From NCBI GenBank assembly GCA_002869535.1, contig PKUK01000001.1:248001-312000 (forward strand): a DNA stretch of 64,000 nucleotides, in the 5' to 3' direction. Shown piece by piece: positions 11,201 to 20,928 of the stretch. The stretch is from Arcobacter sp. GTDB taxonomy: Bacteria > Campylobacterota > Campylobacteria > Campylobacterales > Arcobacteraceae. The notes below the pieces were generated by a model that was not told where the DNA came from, searched no databases, and saw nothing but the letters and a program-made list of their open reading frames with translations. Both the position numbers and the translations under genes were made by a program. The first letter of the stretch is position 1; every line of letters begins with the position of its first letter.

Positions 11201-11348
11201 ATTTACTTTAATGTTTTTCGCTTCTGGTCAAGCTCTTATTTTACAGCCAATGGCTGTTTCTTTGGGGTTTGGGATATTATGGGCAACTGTTTTAAATCTA
11301 TATTATGTACCTATGTTATATAGGCTTATTTATTTAAGAAAAGTATAA
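8262..11348 (+). CDS. RND (AcrB/AcrD/AcrF) family efflux permease
   Basis: 1028 aa, 12-TM RND pattern; GALIALGMLVDEAIVVGENI and GIVGLAGVIVNDGIIMMDF motifs. Confidence 0.95.
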   Translation: MIKYIIEFGLRKPILNHLLLLFLLILAVFAYNKIPKEIFPPAVLDSVVINGSYVGASSDLLDKMAVEDLEDELTSLDEASDITSVIKNGYFTINIKLKRGFKAEDIIDDVKDIITKTKTNFPSDMDEPTVKELVHAIPLITVVVYGEDKPKTQLLDVANELKASLSKMGDLSNISIWGDSDKELLIKFDERKILAYGLNLQEVITTVEGLSSIFPAGIIKDSTRHYYLSTFNGEKEIKNIQNTILKLSNQKIYLKDIANITYKLADVNSISHFNGNKDVSVGVNKSETGDAIELVKNIKTMLKEYEKKYPDLNFATHTDTSVWIKNRLNTVVSNILFGLCLLFIALFFFINVRIAAVIAIGIPTSFMIGLISAQAMGYSLNMLSLLGALIALGMLVDEAIVVGENIYRHMEMGKDRLTAAIDGAVEVYPAVLTATATTIFAFLPILLMTGEVGKFMKVLPIMITILLISSLVEAFFFLPLHSKQLFNVHDKKKKADKIWDWNKKFYKKILSFLLEKRYISLFAMVISIIMLTVFIAMGSRFQFLPEFDTTQVYINGSVGVGKKIEQTEELVSKIEQKILKEYDFEKDVDSISSVIGLKLDGKNQPQNEEFYFQIFVNLHEKAPQNLFDKYINPYLSPKYDDTNMIRTKPAQKVENELRELIKPFISSGEFEELKVFVPKAGIVKNDLELSISGSNVSVKDAVDNIKVALKDIKGVSNVADDYIMGNIELKFKVNSYGENLGFTENYILSSIRPFYFKGSYSKMFDNTGIVDIVFQSKNKDLLSSLDNFELIVPNTNEKVLLKEVVDIVRKNAYSQIFKENGERIVSITGSIGGGATSAEVFEMLNPTIEKYRQKVTIDIKGEQQENEKVQKEMGEAALIAVVLIFIALVWMFDSLVKSLIILSTIPLSVLGVFVGHFVLGLNITMPSLIGIVGLAGVIVNDGIIMMDFIKKAKSLDELVSFALLRLRPILLTSVTTILGLFTLMFFASGQALILQPMAVSLGFGILWATVLNLYYVPMLYRLIYLRKV

Positions 11349-11378
11349 AATGTTACTCTTTTTTTTGAGTAACATTTA
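11349..11378. terminator. Bidirectional terminator hairpin between convergent genes
   Basis: AATGTTACTC-TTTTTTTT-GAGTAACATT. Confidence 0.7.
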
Positions 11379-12699
11379 TAATTCCAAGCAATCTTGAGGC
11401 TAAACTTCTTTTATCATCAAAGCCCTCTACCTCTTCACCCATATTTAGGGTTGTAATTACAGCTTTCCCTACGATTTTTCTACCATCATTTCCAAAAAAG
11501 TCTTTTGTTTTTACTCCCCAAACATTATGAAAAAATAGTGGTTCATTGTTTTTTTGACCAATATAAATCATAATATGTCCCTTCATATAGGCTAGGGTTA
11601 AAAAAGGAATGGCATTTTCTAAAATAAACTCTTTTTTCTTTTTATTTGTTAAACTACTTATATCAAGATATCTATAATCTAAAGTTTGACCATAAGAGTT
11701 TCTTTTTAGATTTATGCCAAATGGTGCAAAGTAATCTTTTGTCAATGCAGAACAATCCCTATGACTTAAAGCTTCTCCCCACCCATAAGGCTCTTTTAGT
11801 AACTCATTTATTATATTTGATACATTATTCTCACTAAGCTCTATAGGTTTTTTTGATATATAAAGGCTTGGAATTTCTACAACTCTTATATATCCATGGT
11901 TGTTTGCATATCTTCCCACTGTAATTGCTTTATTGTTTTTAACAGGAAATATGGTTCCTAGTTTTATATATTCTAAAAATATACCTTTTTTATATATTGG
12001 GAAATTGTCTTTTATGGCAACATAATAGTTTTGATTTTCAAAAAAGTTTATAATTTTATTATCAACATAAGCTAAGTCATTTACCTCTATCCAGCCTTTT
12101 GCAAAAGATGAAAGCACATATGCCCAAGCTCTATCTTTAGAGAAGTGTGAGATCAAAATAGGGGAGTTTATTTTTATACCAGTGTTTTGATTATAATCAA
12201 AAGGGAAACCTTCTCCTGCAACACTTGGATTATAAAAAATCTTACTATTTGTTGGAAAAACCCGTAAATTTGAGTTTTTAACTGTTATTGCTTTTCTTAA
12301 GAAGGTATTATACTTTTCAAAATTTGAGTTATTTATTTGTTCTTCAAACCACTTTTTTGAAATAACTCTATTATTATCTCCGTAAACTTTGTCATTTTTA
12401 TATTTAAATTGCCAAGTTACATCTTTTATACTAGCTTTAAATTTTTCTTTATGCCAAGGTTTGAAATATCTCTCATCAAACTCTTTATTTAGTTTCTCTT
12501 GTATGTTTTTATTGAAAGTTGGCATTGTAGAGGTGTACTCTTTTGCATCTTGTTTATAGATTTTTAAATCATTTACTTCTGTATCTAATTGCTTTGATGC
12601 ACAGCCAAAAAATAAAAAAGTGCTAAAAAGAATAGTAAATATAAAATATACTTTTTTCATAAAAATCCTATAAAATCTTAAATTTATTGATTCTAACAT
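11353..12699 (-). CDS. SH3/NlpC-P60-type C40 family lipoprotein peptidase
   Basis: Signal/lipobox FLFFGCAS; YGWGEALSHRDCSALTKDYFAPFGI catalytic Cys; GHIMIYIG His region. Confidence 0.82.
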   Translation of the reverse strand: MLESINLRFYRIFMKKVYFIFTILFSTFLFFGCASKQLDTEVNDLKIYKQDAKEYTSTMPTFNKNIQEKLNKEFDERYFKPWHKEKFKASIKDVTWQFKYKNDKVYGDNNRVISKKWFEEQINNSNFEKYNTFLRKAITVKNSNLRVFPTNSKIFYNPSVAGEGFPFDYNQNTGIKINSPILISHFSKDRAWAYVLSSFAKGWIEVNDLAYVDNKIINFFENQNYYVAIKDNFPIYKKGIFLEYIKLGTIFPVKNNKAITVGRYANNHGYIRVVEIPSLYISKKPIELSENNVSNIINELLKEPYGWGEALSHRDCSALTKDYFAPFGINLKRNSYGQTLDYRYLDISSLTNKKKKEFILENAIPFLTLAYMKGHIMIYIGQKNNEPLFFHNVWGVKTKDFFGNDGRKIVGKAVITTLNMGEEVEGFDDKRSLASRLLGIINVTQKKE

Positions 12700-12781
12700 A
12701 ATGCATTTTAAATAGATGTTTATGTCTTTGTAAATTGTTATACTATATTATGTTAAAAACTGTTTTAAAGGTTAAACTTAA

Positions 12782-13624
12782 GTGACAATTACAATTTCTA
12801 TTGGAAAAGAGATTTTTGAAGATATCTTAAACATGAAACAAAGAGTTTTATCAAAGGATATTAATAAATACTGGAGAAGTGAACTTTTAGATATAAAAAT
12901 TGTAGAGGATAAAATAAGATATGATATAAAAAAAGTTGACAGTCTTATTTTAACTAATGGCTTAGGAGAAGAAAAACCCTCTATAAAAATAGAGTGCAAA
13001 GATATAGATTACAATGCAAAGCTAAATAAGTTCGAATTTAAGTTAGGAAAAATCTTAGAGCAAAAAAATATTAACAGTATAGAAAACTTTAAAGACAATC
13101 TAATTGAAGAGCTTTTAAAAGAGAAAGAGCTTTTAAAAGATATGATGAATAAAGATCCCTTAACATCTTTATACAATAGAAGAAAAATGGAAGAGGATTT
13201 AGAGATTTTTACAAAGCAAAAACATTCAAGTATGCTTTGTGCAGTCTTTATTGATGCGGATAGATTTAAAGGAATCAACGATAATTTTGGACATGATGTG
13301 GGAGATAAGGTTTTAAAATTTTTGGCAAGTAAGATACAATCACATGTTTATAATCTAAATGGCGAAGCTTATCGATATGGAGGAGAAGAGTTTATAATTC
13401 TTTGTTTTGAGAAAAAAGATGAGTTAATTAAAAAACTTAATATTTTAAGAGAAGAGATAAAATCACAAAAGATTTTTCATCCTTTAAAAGAGATATCTAT
13501 TACTGTATCTATGGGAGTCTCTTTTTATGATAAAACACAGTCAGTAGAACATTTTATAAAAATGGCAGATGATAAAGTTTATGAAGCAAAAATAAAAGGA
13601 AGAGATAGACTAGAAGTAGTTTAA
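12782..13624 (+). CDS. Diguanylate cyclase (GGDEF)
   Basis: DPLTSLYNRRKMEED...FIDADRFKGINDNFGHDVGD...YRYGGEEFIIL; GTG start. Confidence 0.9.
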   Translation: MTITISIGKEIFEDILNMKQRVLSKDINKYWRSELLDIKIVEDKIRYDIKKVDSLILTNGLGEEKPSIKIECKDIDYNAKLNKFEFKLGKILEQKNINSIENFKDNLIEELLKEKELLKDMMNKDPLTSLYNRRKMEEDLEIFTKQKHSSMLCAVFIDADRFKGINDNFGHDVGDKVLKFLASKIQSHVYNLNGEAYRYGGEEFIILCFEKKDELIKKLNILREEIKSQKIFHPLKEISITVSMGVSFYDKTQSVEHFIKMADDKVYEAKIKGRDRLEVV

Positions 13625-15904
13625 ATCTTTTTTCCCTTCTTCTATATTTTCATTTACTGTTAATTCAAACTCAGGTTTTCCTATATAGTACCCTTGTGAA
13701 TAACTTATATTCATAGCTTTAATAAATTCAAATATCTCTTTATTTTCTACATACTCTGCAATTGTTCTTATTTTTAAACTATCACATAAGAATTTTAAAG
13801 TACCTACAAGAAGCTGTGTTTTTTTATTTGTATCAATATCAGTAATTAATGTTCCATCAATTTTAAGGTAGTCTATGTAATCAGAAAGCTTAATAATATA
13901 ATCATAATTTGAATAACCACTTCCAAAATCATCAATTGCAATTTTACAATTAAGTCTTTTAATCTCTTTTATAAAGTTTGTAAAAGCATCATAGTTATTT
14001 ATAGCTTCTGTTTCAACAAGCTCAATTACGAGTTTATTTTGAACATTATGATTAACAATCTCATCAAAAAGATATTTTCTAATCTCATCATCAAGAATAT
14101 CTTCCATGCTTAAGTTTATTGAAAATTCAAAATCCTTATCAGCAAAAAATTCAAAAGATTTTTTGATAATAACTTTTGTTAAAGCTTTATATTTTTTTAT
14201 TTTTTTAGCAATTTGTAAAAACTCATCTGGATAGAATATTTTATCTCCATACTTTAACCTTACAAGAACCTCATACTTTTCAACTTTTCCTTGAAAGTTA
14301 TTATATATAGGTTGAAATGCAATAAGTACATTATCATTATTTAAAATAGAATCTTTTATTACTTTTATTTTATCTAGGTTTGATTTGTGTTTTTCAAGAT
14401 TTTCAATATGAGAACTATTGTAAATAGAAATATCATGATTTAAGTCTAATGCTTCATCTAGGGCTATTTCTGCTTCTTTTAACTCATTTATATCATTATT
14501 TAGCCTATCTATTCCACTAACTCCAATTGCTGTATCAATATTTATCTCATATTTATCAAGAATAAGAAACTCTTTTTTTTCTAATAAGTTTTGAAGTTTG
14601 TTTAATGATTTATTTAATACATTTTTATCTTTATATAGATATTTAAAGGCAAAGACATTATGTTTTATTTTATAGACTTTTAAAAATCTAGTATCTTTTT
14701 TTATAAATTCAGTAAAAAAGTGTGCACACTCTTTTAGTAGTTCTTTTGAGACATTAAATCCATATATATTTTGGATATTTTTATCATTTGTTATATTTAA
14801 TAGAACAATTAGAGAGTCTTTAAACTCTTTTTCTTTTAAATCATTTAAAAGATGTTCCAAGTTAGGCAGCTTTGTTAAACCATCTGTAATAAATTGTTTA
14901 ATTATTTTTTCTTCAAGTTTTTCAGGAGTACTTGCAAAGTGTACAACAAGAGGTAAAGCTAAAACTGAAATAAATATAAGAATATACATCAATTGCAATT
15001 TTTTATTTTCTGCATTTTCTTCGATTTTAGTAAATTTTGATTGAAATAGTAAAGTTAAATTTTCTTGCGAGTTGAAAGTGTCGAGTTTTTTTGCATATTT
15101 TGTCTCACTAGTATACTCTTCTTTAGATAAAATAAGTTTTGCAGTTATTTTTCCAACTCTATCTTCTAATAAATGAGTATTAAACTTATCTGAGTAAATA
15201 GCCAGTTCTTTAGAATCATCAATAATAAATTGCCCTTTGTTATTGACTAAAAAGATGTTGAATAGTTCACTCTCTCTTAACTTATTTAGGAAGTTGTCTA
15301 AAAAGATATTTATAACAATAAAGCCTTTTTTATTGTTGTTTTTATCAAAAATGGCTTTAGCAACCCTAATTGTTGCCATTTTAGGTTCTGTGATTTTTCC
15401 ATTTTCTATATTTAAATCTATGTTAGAGACTCCATATTCTCCATTTTTCAACTCTATAAATGTTTTAAAATAGTCACGATATGCTTTATTTTCTAATTTA
15501 TTTTCTGGGGTTATTATTGAAGGTGTATCTTTTGAAAAAAGATTTTTATTAATCTTTATTTTTTCATTACCATTTAAATCAAGATATCTTATTTGAAAAG
15601 TTGATGGCAAAGTGTTTAGTACAGCGAGGAATAGTTGAGTACTATTCTCCTCATCATGTTTGTTGTTTATATAGTCTGTAAATAGTCTATTTCTTGAAAG
15701 TACATCTAATGAGTTTTTGTAATTATTTATATAGTCAAGTATATATTTATTTTTATTTTGAAAAATTATTTCATGGGTTTCATTTGTGATATTATGGATA
15801 TTTGATTCATTTGTATAGTTGTTAAAAATATAGATAAAACTTACTAGAATAGTGATAGATAATAAATGGAAAAATAAAAATTTAGATTTGTAGCTTAATT
15901 TCAA
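13610..15904 (-). CDS. Cache-like sensor / degenerate GGDEF / EAL domain protein
   Basis: N-terminal TM-flanked sensor; DGLTKLPNLEHLL; EAL motif YEVLVRLK, IAIDDFGSGYSN, KIDGTLI, IAEYVEN. Confidence 0.88.
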   Translation of the reverse strand: MKLSYKSKFLFFHLLSITILVSFIYIFNNYTNESNIHNITNETHEIIFQNKNKYILDYINNYKNSLDVLSRNRLFTDYINNKHDEENSTQLFLAVLNTLPSTFQIRYLDLNGNEKIKINKNLFSKDTPSIITPENKLENKAYRDYFKTFIELKNGEYGVSNIDLNIENGKITEPKMATIRVAKAIFDKNNNKKGFIVINIFLDNFLNKLRESELFNIFLVNNKGQFIIDDSKELAIYSDKFNTHLLEDRVGKITAKLILSKEEYTSETKYAKKLDTFNSQENLTLLFQSKFTKIEENAENKKLQLMYILIFISVLALPLVVHFASTPEKLEEKIIKQFITDGLTKLPNLEHLLNDLKEKEFKDSLIVLLNITNDKNIQNIYGFNVSKELLKECAHFFTEFIKKDTRFLKVYKIKHNVFAFKYLYKDKNVLNKSLNKLQNLLEKKEFLILDKYEINIDTAIGVSGIDRLNNDINELKEAEIALDEALDLNHDISIYNSSHIENLEKHKSNLDKIKVIKDSILNNDNVLIAFQPIYNNFQGKVEKYEVLVRLKYGDKIFYPDEFLQIAKKIKKYKALTKVIIKKSFEFFADKDFEFSINLSMEDILDDEIRKYLFDEIVNHNVQNKLVIELVETEAINNYDAFTNFIKEIKRLNCKIAIDDFGSGYSNYDYIIKLSDYIDYLKIDGTLITDIDTNKKTQLLVGTLKFLCDSLKIRTIAEYVENKEIFEFIKAMNISYSQGYYIGKPEFELTVNENIEEGKKDLNYF

Positions 15905-15990
15905 AATAGATACCCTTTTAGGAATATTTTCTTGTTAATATATTACAAGAAAAACCTTTAAAAAGGTATCAACTTTATTTAAAAGAGAGA

Positions 15991-16266
15991 CTATTTCCCT
16001 ACTTTTTCTGCGATAGCATTAATGTCAGCGTCACTTAATCCTGTAACTTGACCTTTCATAAGACCTTTCATTGGTCCACCATAAGTTCCATCTTGATAAC
16101 CTTTTAAAGAAGATACGATATCCGCTTTACTCATATCACTAAGTACTTTAGATTTACCCATAGCAGCTTTTTCCCCATTTGCCCCATGACATGCAACACA
16201 TTTATCATATGGAGCTGCAAATGCAGCACATGCTAGAATTGAAGTTAAAAGTATAATTTTTTTCAT
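15991..16266 (-). CDS. Class I cytochrome c (tandem paralog)
   Basis: CVACHGANGEKAAMGKS; GGPMKGLMKGQ. Confidence 0.9.
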   Translation of the reverse strand: MKKIILLTSILACAAFAAPYDKCVACHGANGEKAAMGKSKVLSDMSKADIVSSLKGYQDGTYGGPMKGLMKGQVTGLSDADINAIAEKVGK

Positions 16267-16379
16267 TGTTTGCCTTTAATGTTAATTGAACATTAAAATA
16301 TTATAATACTTTAACTTTTAAGTTTATTATTTAATTTAAGAATTTATTCAATAGAGCTAAAATGAGGAGAAGGGTAACA

Positions 16380-16412
16380 TTATTAAAATAAGAAGATATT
16401 CTTCTTATTTTA
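16380..16412 (-). terminator. Terminator hairpin
   Basis: ATTAAAATAAGAAGATATTCTTCTTATTTTAAT inverted repeat downstream of the minus-strand cytochrome c gene. Confidence 0.65.
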
Positions 16413-16413
16413 A

Positions 16414-16689
16414 TTATTTACCTATTTGTTCTGCAATAGCATTAATGTCAGCATCACTTAAAGTAATCACTTGACCTTTCATAAGACCTTTCATTGGACC
16501 ACCATAAGTTCCATCTTTATAACCTTTTAGTGAAGCAACAATATCAGCTTTTGACATATCTTTTATTATTTTTGATTTACCTAACGCCGCTTTTTCACCA
16601 TTTGCACCATGGCAACCAGCACATTTTGTATATGGACTAGCAAATGATACACATGCTAAGATTGTTGTAAGAAGTAAGATTTTTTTCAT
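16414..16689 (-). CDS. Class I cytochrome c (tandem paralog)
   Basis: CAGCHGANGEKAALGKS; GGPMKGLMKGQ. Confidence 0.9.
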   Translation of the reverse strand: MKKILLLTTILACVSFASPYTKCAGCHGANGEKAALGKSKIIKDMSKADIVASLKGYKDGTYGGPMKGLMKGQVITLSDADINAIAEQIGK

Positions 16690-16768
16690 AAAATTCCTTT
16701 TTTTAAAATTGTATAAGAATTTTAATCTAAAAATATAATTTATGCTTTGATTTATGTAAAAAGTGAGA

Positions 16769-16798
16769 TATCTAATATAGCAATTGCTATATTAGATA
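16769..16798. repeat. Perfect 30-bp palindrome overlapping the stop of the AMP-ligase gene
   Basis: TATCTAATATAGCAATTGCTATATTAGATA. Confidence 0.95.
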
Positions 16799-18366
16799 GT
16801 TTCTAAAATCTCTTTTTTTAGTTCTTGTTTGTTGAATTTATTTTTATCACTAGGAATTAGTGGTAAAGATTTCTTATATACAATTTTAGATGGAATCATA
16901 TATGAAGCTAGATGTTTTTTTAGTTCAAAAGTTATCTCTTTTGCAGATAATTCACTTCTTGCACTATATACTAAAACAATCTCTTCTTCAATATCTGGAT
17001 TATCTATTGAAAATACTGCACACTGTTCTATTTGAGGTATATTATTTATAACAACTGATTCAACTTCAAAAGGACTTACTCTAAATCCTCTTGTTTTAAT
17101 CATATCATCGTGTCTTGATACAAAATAGATATATCCCTCTTCATCTTTATAAACATAATCTCCAGTTTTTACAACAACTTCATCCCTTAGCTGTCCTTCA
17201 AGATTGATTACATTTTTTAATATATCAATTGATTTGAATCTTTGTTCTGTTTCTAAAGGAGCATTCCAAAAGCCTTTATAAATATATCCACCTCTGTGAA
17301 TTAGTTCACCTACAACTCTTGGTTCACACTCTTTTCCTTCTTCATCTATAACATATAGTTCAACATCAGGAATTGATTTTCCAATTGAAGTTGGTCTTAT
17401 GTTTATTTGGCTTGGGTCTAAGTAAGTTGATCTAAATGCTTCTGTTAAGCCATGCATTGAGAAAAACTTAGCACTTGTAAAATATTTTTGTACGTCAGTT
17501 AACATTTTAGGAGTCACATTACCACCTGATGAAGTGATAATTCTAACATTAGCTAGTAATTCAGCACTTGGAAGTCTGTGTGAGTCTTCATCAAACATTT
17601 GAGTGATATTTATAGGCATAAGAGGAATAACAGTAACATTATCATTAATTAAGTGATTGAAAAAGTCACTTGCAAGTATAAATCTATGTAGTGCTAAAGT
17701 TGCTCTTTTATATAAAGAACAAAAAATTTGATTTAAACCATAATCTAAGTTAAATAATAAAATTCCAGATATTACATCATCCTCTTCTAAACTTAAATAG
17801 TGAGATACAACTCTTGCACTGTCTATTAAGTTTCTATGTGAGATAACTATACCTTTTGGGGTTCCTGTTATTCCAAATGAGTAAGTAATAACTGCATTAT
17901 CATGACCATTTATTTGACATGTATATGGTTTATTATAGTATTTGAAAATCTCTTCAAATGATGGTATATCTTTATGCGTTGTTTCATAAGAGATAATATG
18001 ACCATCAAATTTAATCTCTTCTATTGATTCAAGTTTTAATTTATCTGTAATAATACACTTAATATCACAATCTTTAATTATATATTCCACTTGTTCTGGT
18101 TTAAGTAACTTTGTAAGAGTAACAAGTACATAATCTGTAGATAAAATAGAAAGTATGGCAATTACTTGCTCAATACCTTTATTTGAATAGATACCAATTC
18201 TACTTCCTTTTGGTAAATCTAACTCATTTAGATAAAAAGCTACTTGATTTACTTTTGTAAGTAAATCACTATATGTAAGGCTTTTTTCATTTAGGACTAA
18301 AGCATTTTTATTTGGATGTGAGATTGCAGCATCTTCAATTAATCTTCTAATACAATTTATAGACAT
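16792..18366 (-). CDS. AMP-dependent (acyl/aminoacyl) synthetase/ligase
   Basis: YSFGITGTPKGIVISH (P-loop-like), SMHGLTEAFRS, VVKTGDYVYKDEEGYIYFVSRHDDMIKTRGFRVSPFEVE, NKFNKQELKK. Confidence 0.9.
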   Translation of the reverse strand: MSINCIRRLIEDAAISHPNKNALVLNEKSLTYSDLLTKVNQVAFYLNELDLPKGSRIGIYSNKGIEQVIAILSILSTDYVLVTLTKLLKPEQVEYIIKDCDIKCIITDKLKLESIEEIKFDGHIISYETTHKDIPSFEEIFKYYNKPYTCQINGHDNAVITYSFGITGTPKGIVISHRNLIDSARVVSHYLSLEEDDVISGILLFNLDYGLNQIFCSLYKRATLALHRFILASDFFNHLINDNVTVIPLMPINITQMFDEDSHRLPSAELLANVRIITSSGGNVTPKMLTDVQKYFTSAKFFSMHGLTEAFRSTYLDPSQINIRPTSIGKSIPDVELYVIDEEGKECEPRVVGELIHRGGYIYKGFWNAPLETEQRFKSIDILKNVINLEGQLRDEVVVKTGDYVYKDEEGYIYFVSRHDDMIKTRGFRVSPFEVESVVINNIPQIEQCAVFSIDNPDIEEEIVLVYSARSELSAKEITFELKKHLASYMIPSKIVYKKSLPLIPSDKNKFNKQELKKEILETI

Positions 18367-18376
18367 CTTTTATCCT

Positions 18377-19567
18377 TTAATATTGAGTTAAACCAAGAGT
18401 CCAAATGTCGTAATTTGTATCCATTACAACACTTGGATTATGGTTTGAGTTTAGAATTTTTTTATAAAAAAATGAGATGATATCTTCAATCTCTTCTTGT
18501 GATAAAACTTTTGTTATACCACCTGTTAAAACTAAACTATTAAGTGATAATAGCTTTAAGTTTACATAGGCTTTTCTATAGTGTGATACTTTACATAAAA
18601 CTAAGAATATCGCAAGTTGCATTAATATTCTCAAAGCTTTTTCACTTTGTTCATCAAAGATATTTTCTGTAACTTTTAAGTGTGATAGTAGTTCATAAAC
18701 AAACTCATTGTTTTTGGCACTAAATATTAATGATTCTTTTGATTTAAAAACACCAAGTTTTTTAAATACAAGTCTATCATATTCATTTGTTGTAACTAAA
18801 TTATCATCAACTAAATCTTTAGAGTAGTGAATATCAGTTGTAGCTCCTCCAATATCTATAAGAATATAAGGGTCCACAACTGAAAATTTTGTATCAATAT
18901 ATGGTAAAGTTTTATTAACTATATATGGAGTAGAGTATATTTGATTTGATGTTATCTCATAAAGGTGTTTGATATCTTCTTTACCCATAATATCAGCTTG
19001 ATAAAGGTTTGTTAAATACTCTTTTAAATGCTCTTCTACAATATGAAGTTTATCATCAATTACATTTGGTAAAACAACTAGATTTTCTATATGTTTTTGA
19101 AGATTATCACTATCTTTTGAACTTCCCACATATACAATATTTGAATACTTGATTTTTTCTAAATAATCAAATAACTCTTTTCCAAAGATGTTTGAAACAG
19201 AATCTATTCCACCAACTACAATAACAACATCTATTAAATCACTTGGAATTGAAGAGGTCTCTATATCTTGGTATAAAACAGTATCAATAATATTAATTCC
19301 AGAGTTAAAGGCAATATTTGTAGCATATTTAAGTGAAAAAGAGTTTGTAACACCAATAATAAGAGTACTTAAACCTCCATTTGCAGATGAACAAATATAA
19401 ACATTATCTTTTTCATAAGTTTTAATTGTATCACCACATTTGTAAGTTAAATCATCATAAATATCTTTATTAAAATCTCTAAAGTGCTGTTCAACACCTT
19501 GGGCAGAACTAACTTTAAAATAAGTACTTCCTACATCAATTAGTAGTTTGTTATTTAATTGGCTCAT
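18377..19567 (-). CDS. glmL: Glutamate mutase MutL/GlmL-type accessory (ASKHA) protein
   Basis: LLIDVGSTYFKVS...ILIDIGGATTDIHY; overlaps the mutase E gene by ATGA. Confidence 0.85.
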   Translation of the reverse strand: MSQLNNKLLIDVGSTYFKVSSAQGVEQHFRDFNKDIYDDLTYKCGDTIKTYEKDNVYICSSANGGLSTLIIGVTNSFSLKYATNIAFNSGINIIDTVLYQDIETSSIPSDLIDVVIVVGGIDSVSNIFGKELFDYLEKIKYSNIVYVGSSKDSDNLQKHIENLVVLPNVIDDKLHIVEEHLKEYLTNLYQADIMGKEDIKHLYEITSNQIYSTPYIVNKTLPYIDTKFSVVDPYILIDIGGATTDIHYSKDLVDDNLVTTNEYDRLVFKKLGVFKSKESLIFSAKNNEFVYELLSHLKVTENIFDEQSEKALRILMQLAIFLVLCKVSHYRKAYVNLKLLSLNSLVLTGGITKVLSQEEIEDIISFFYKKILNSNHNPSVVMDTNYDIWTLGLTQY

Positions 19568-20928
19568 TGCATAATTCCTATATCGTGGATAATATCATTT
19601 ACTATAGATGTAGTGTCTTTTTTAAGGTCACATTTTGATTTTTCATATTCAAAACATTTGTCAGGAATTGGAACACTTCCTCTTTTTATGATTCTGATAT
19701 TTTTATTTGCATCTCTTATTGTAATCATTTCATTATGGTTTATAATGTGAGGAGAAAAAGGTACATCTATTATTCCATTTTTGATACTATTAAATACTTT
19801 TCTCCATAAAGTGTCAGCACTATCATTAAACACAGCTTCCATGATAGCTTTAACTTCTGCTGTTAAATTCTCTTCTTCTTCTGTATCAACCACATTTGGA
19901 AGACCATTTAGAATTCTAAGAAGATATTGTGTGTTTGCAACTGTTTCAGCATTTGCTTCTTTTGTAGTAATTCCTGAAGCCTCTTGTTTTGTTTTAGTGA
20001 TAATCTTATCAGCTCCAACCATAGCTGCAATGGCAGTTGACATAGAGATAAGTTGTGATGCAAAGTTTTGATCCATAGGAAAAGCACCCATCCATTGGTG
20101 ATATACTAAATGAACCTCAGCATCTCCACAATTAATTTCTTTTGCATAATATTTAGCAAGTTTTCTTATAACTGCACCAGTTACGATATCTTGATTCATA
20201 CTTCCACTTTGTGAAAAAGACACAGAGAATGATTTAACCCCTTCTTCAAGTGATAAAAGCATCTCAAGAAGTTGAATTACAATAGTAATACATGGAGGAA
20301 CTAGTGTTGCAGTTAGTGGTCCAAATGATTCTCTATTTATTGGTTCATTTAATGTTGAGTATTTAGCACAAACTCTTTCAACATATTTCCAATATAAAAA
20401 AGCTTTATCTAATGGAAAGTTTTTAGAGTAGGGTAAAAGATAAGTAATAGGACCACCTTCTATCTCAAAAATACCTGAAGCAATTGCTGTTTCAATTAAT
20501 AGTCTAGCATCAGGAGTTCCATGTCTAAGTGATACTGGTTTGTTAAAATGAGTAATCATCTTTCTAGTAGTTCTATATCCATGGTTAACTAGTGGATAAC
20601 CATTTAGCATATCAACTTCACTCTCTTCAGAGAGTCTTAGCATCTTCTTAGCTGTTGCATAGTCATTTAATCTTGTATTTGAATCAATAGTACAAGGTAA
20701 TACATCAACATTTGCATCTACAAAAAACTCATACAGTGCATACATTTTGTTATATGTTGGAAAACCACCACGTGGTTGTACTAGCATTTTGTTTTTTGTT
20801 CTAAAGTTATGTGAAATAAATAGGTCTTTTGAGGCATTTTTAACAAACTCTTCAACCTCAGCAAAGTCAAAATGCTCTACATATTCATTACTTAAAATTA
20901 TCTCTCGTTCTTCTTGTAATAAACTCAT
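19564..20928 (-). CDS. glmE: Methylaspartate (glutamate) mutase catalytic subunit E-like
   Basis: QPRGGFPTYNKMYALYEF, NGYPLVNHGYRTTRK, SLRHGTPDARLL, KTKQEASGITTKEANAET. Confidence 0.9.
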   Translation of the reverse strand: MSLLQEEREIILSNEYVEHFDFAEVEEFVKNASKDLFISHNFRTKNKMLVQPRGGFPTYNKMYALYEFFVDANVDVLPCTIDSNTRLNDYATAKKMLRLSEESEVDMLNGYPLVNHGYRTTRKMITHFNKPVSLRHGTPDARLLIETAIASGIFEIEGGPITYLLPYSKNFPLDKAFLYWKYVERVCAKYSTLNEPINRESFGPLTATLVPPCITIVIQLLEMLLSLEEGVKSFSVSFSQSGSMNQDIVTGAVIRKLAKYYAKEINCGDAEVHLVYHQWMGAFPMDQNFASQLISMSTAIAAMVGADKIITKTKQEASGITTKEANAETVANTQYLLRILNGLPNVVDTEEEENLTAEVKAIMEAVFNDSADTLWRKVFNSIKNGIIDVPFSPHIINHNEMITIRDANKNIRIIKRGSVPIPDKCFEYEKSKCDLKKDTTSIVNDIIHDIGIMQ

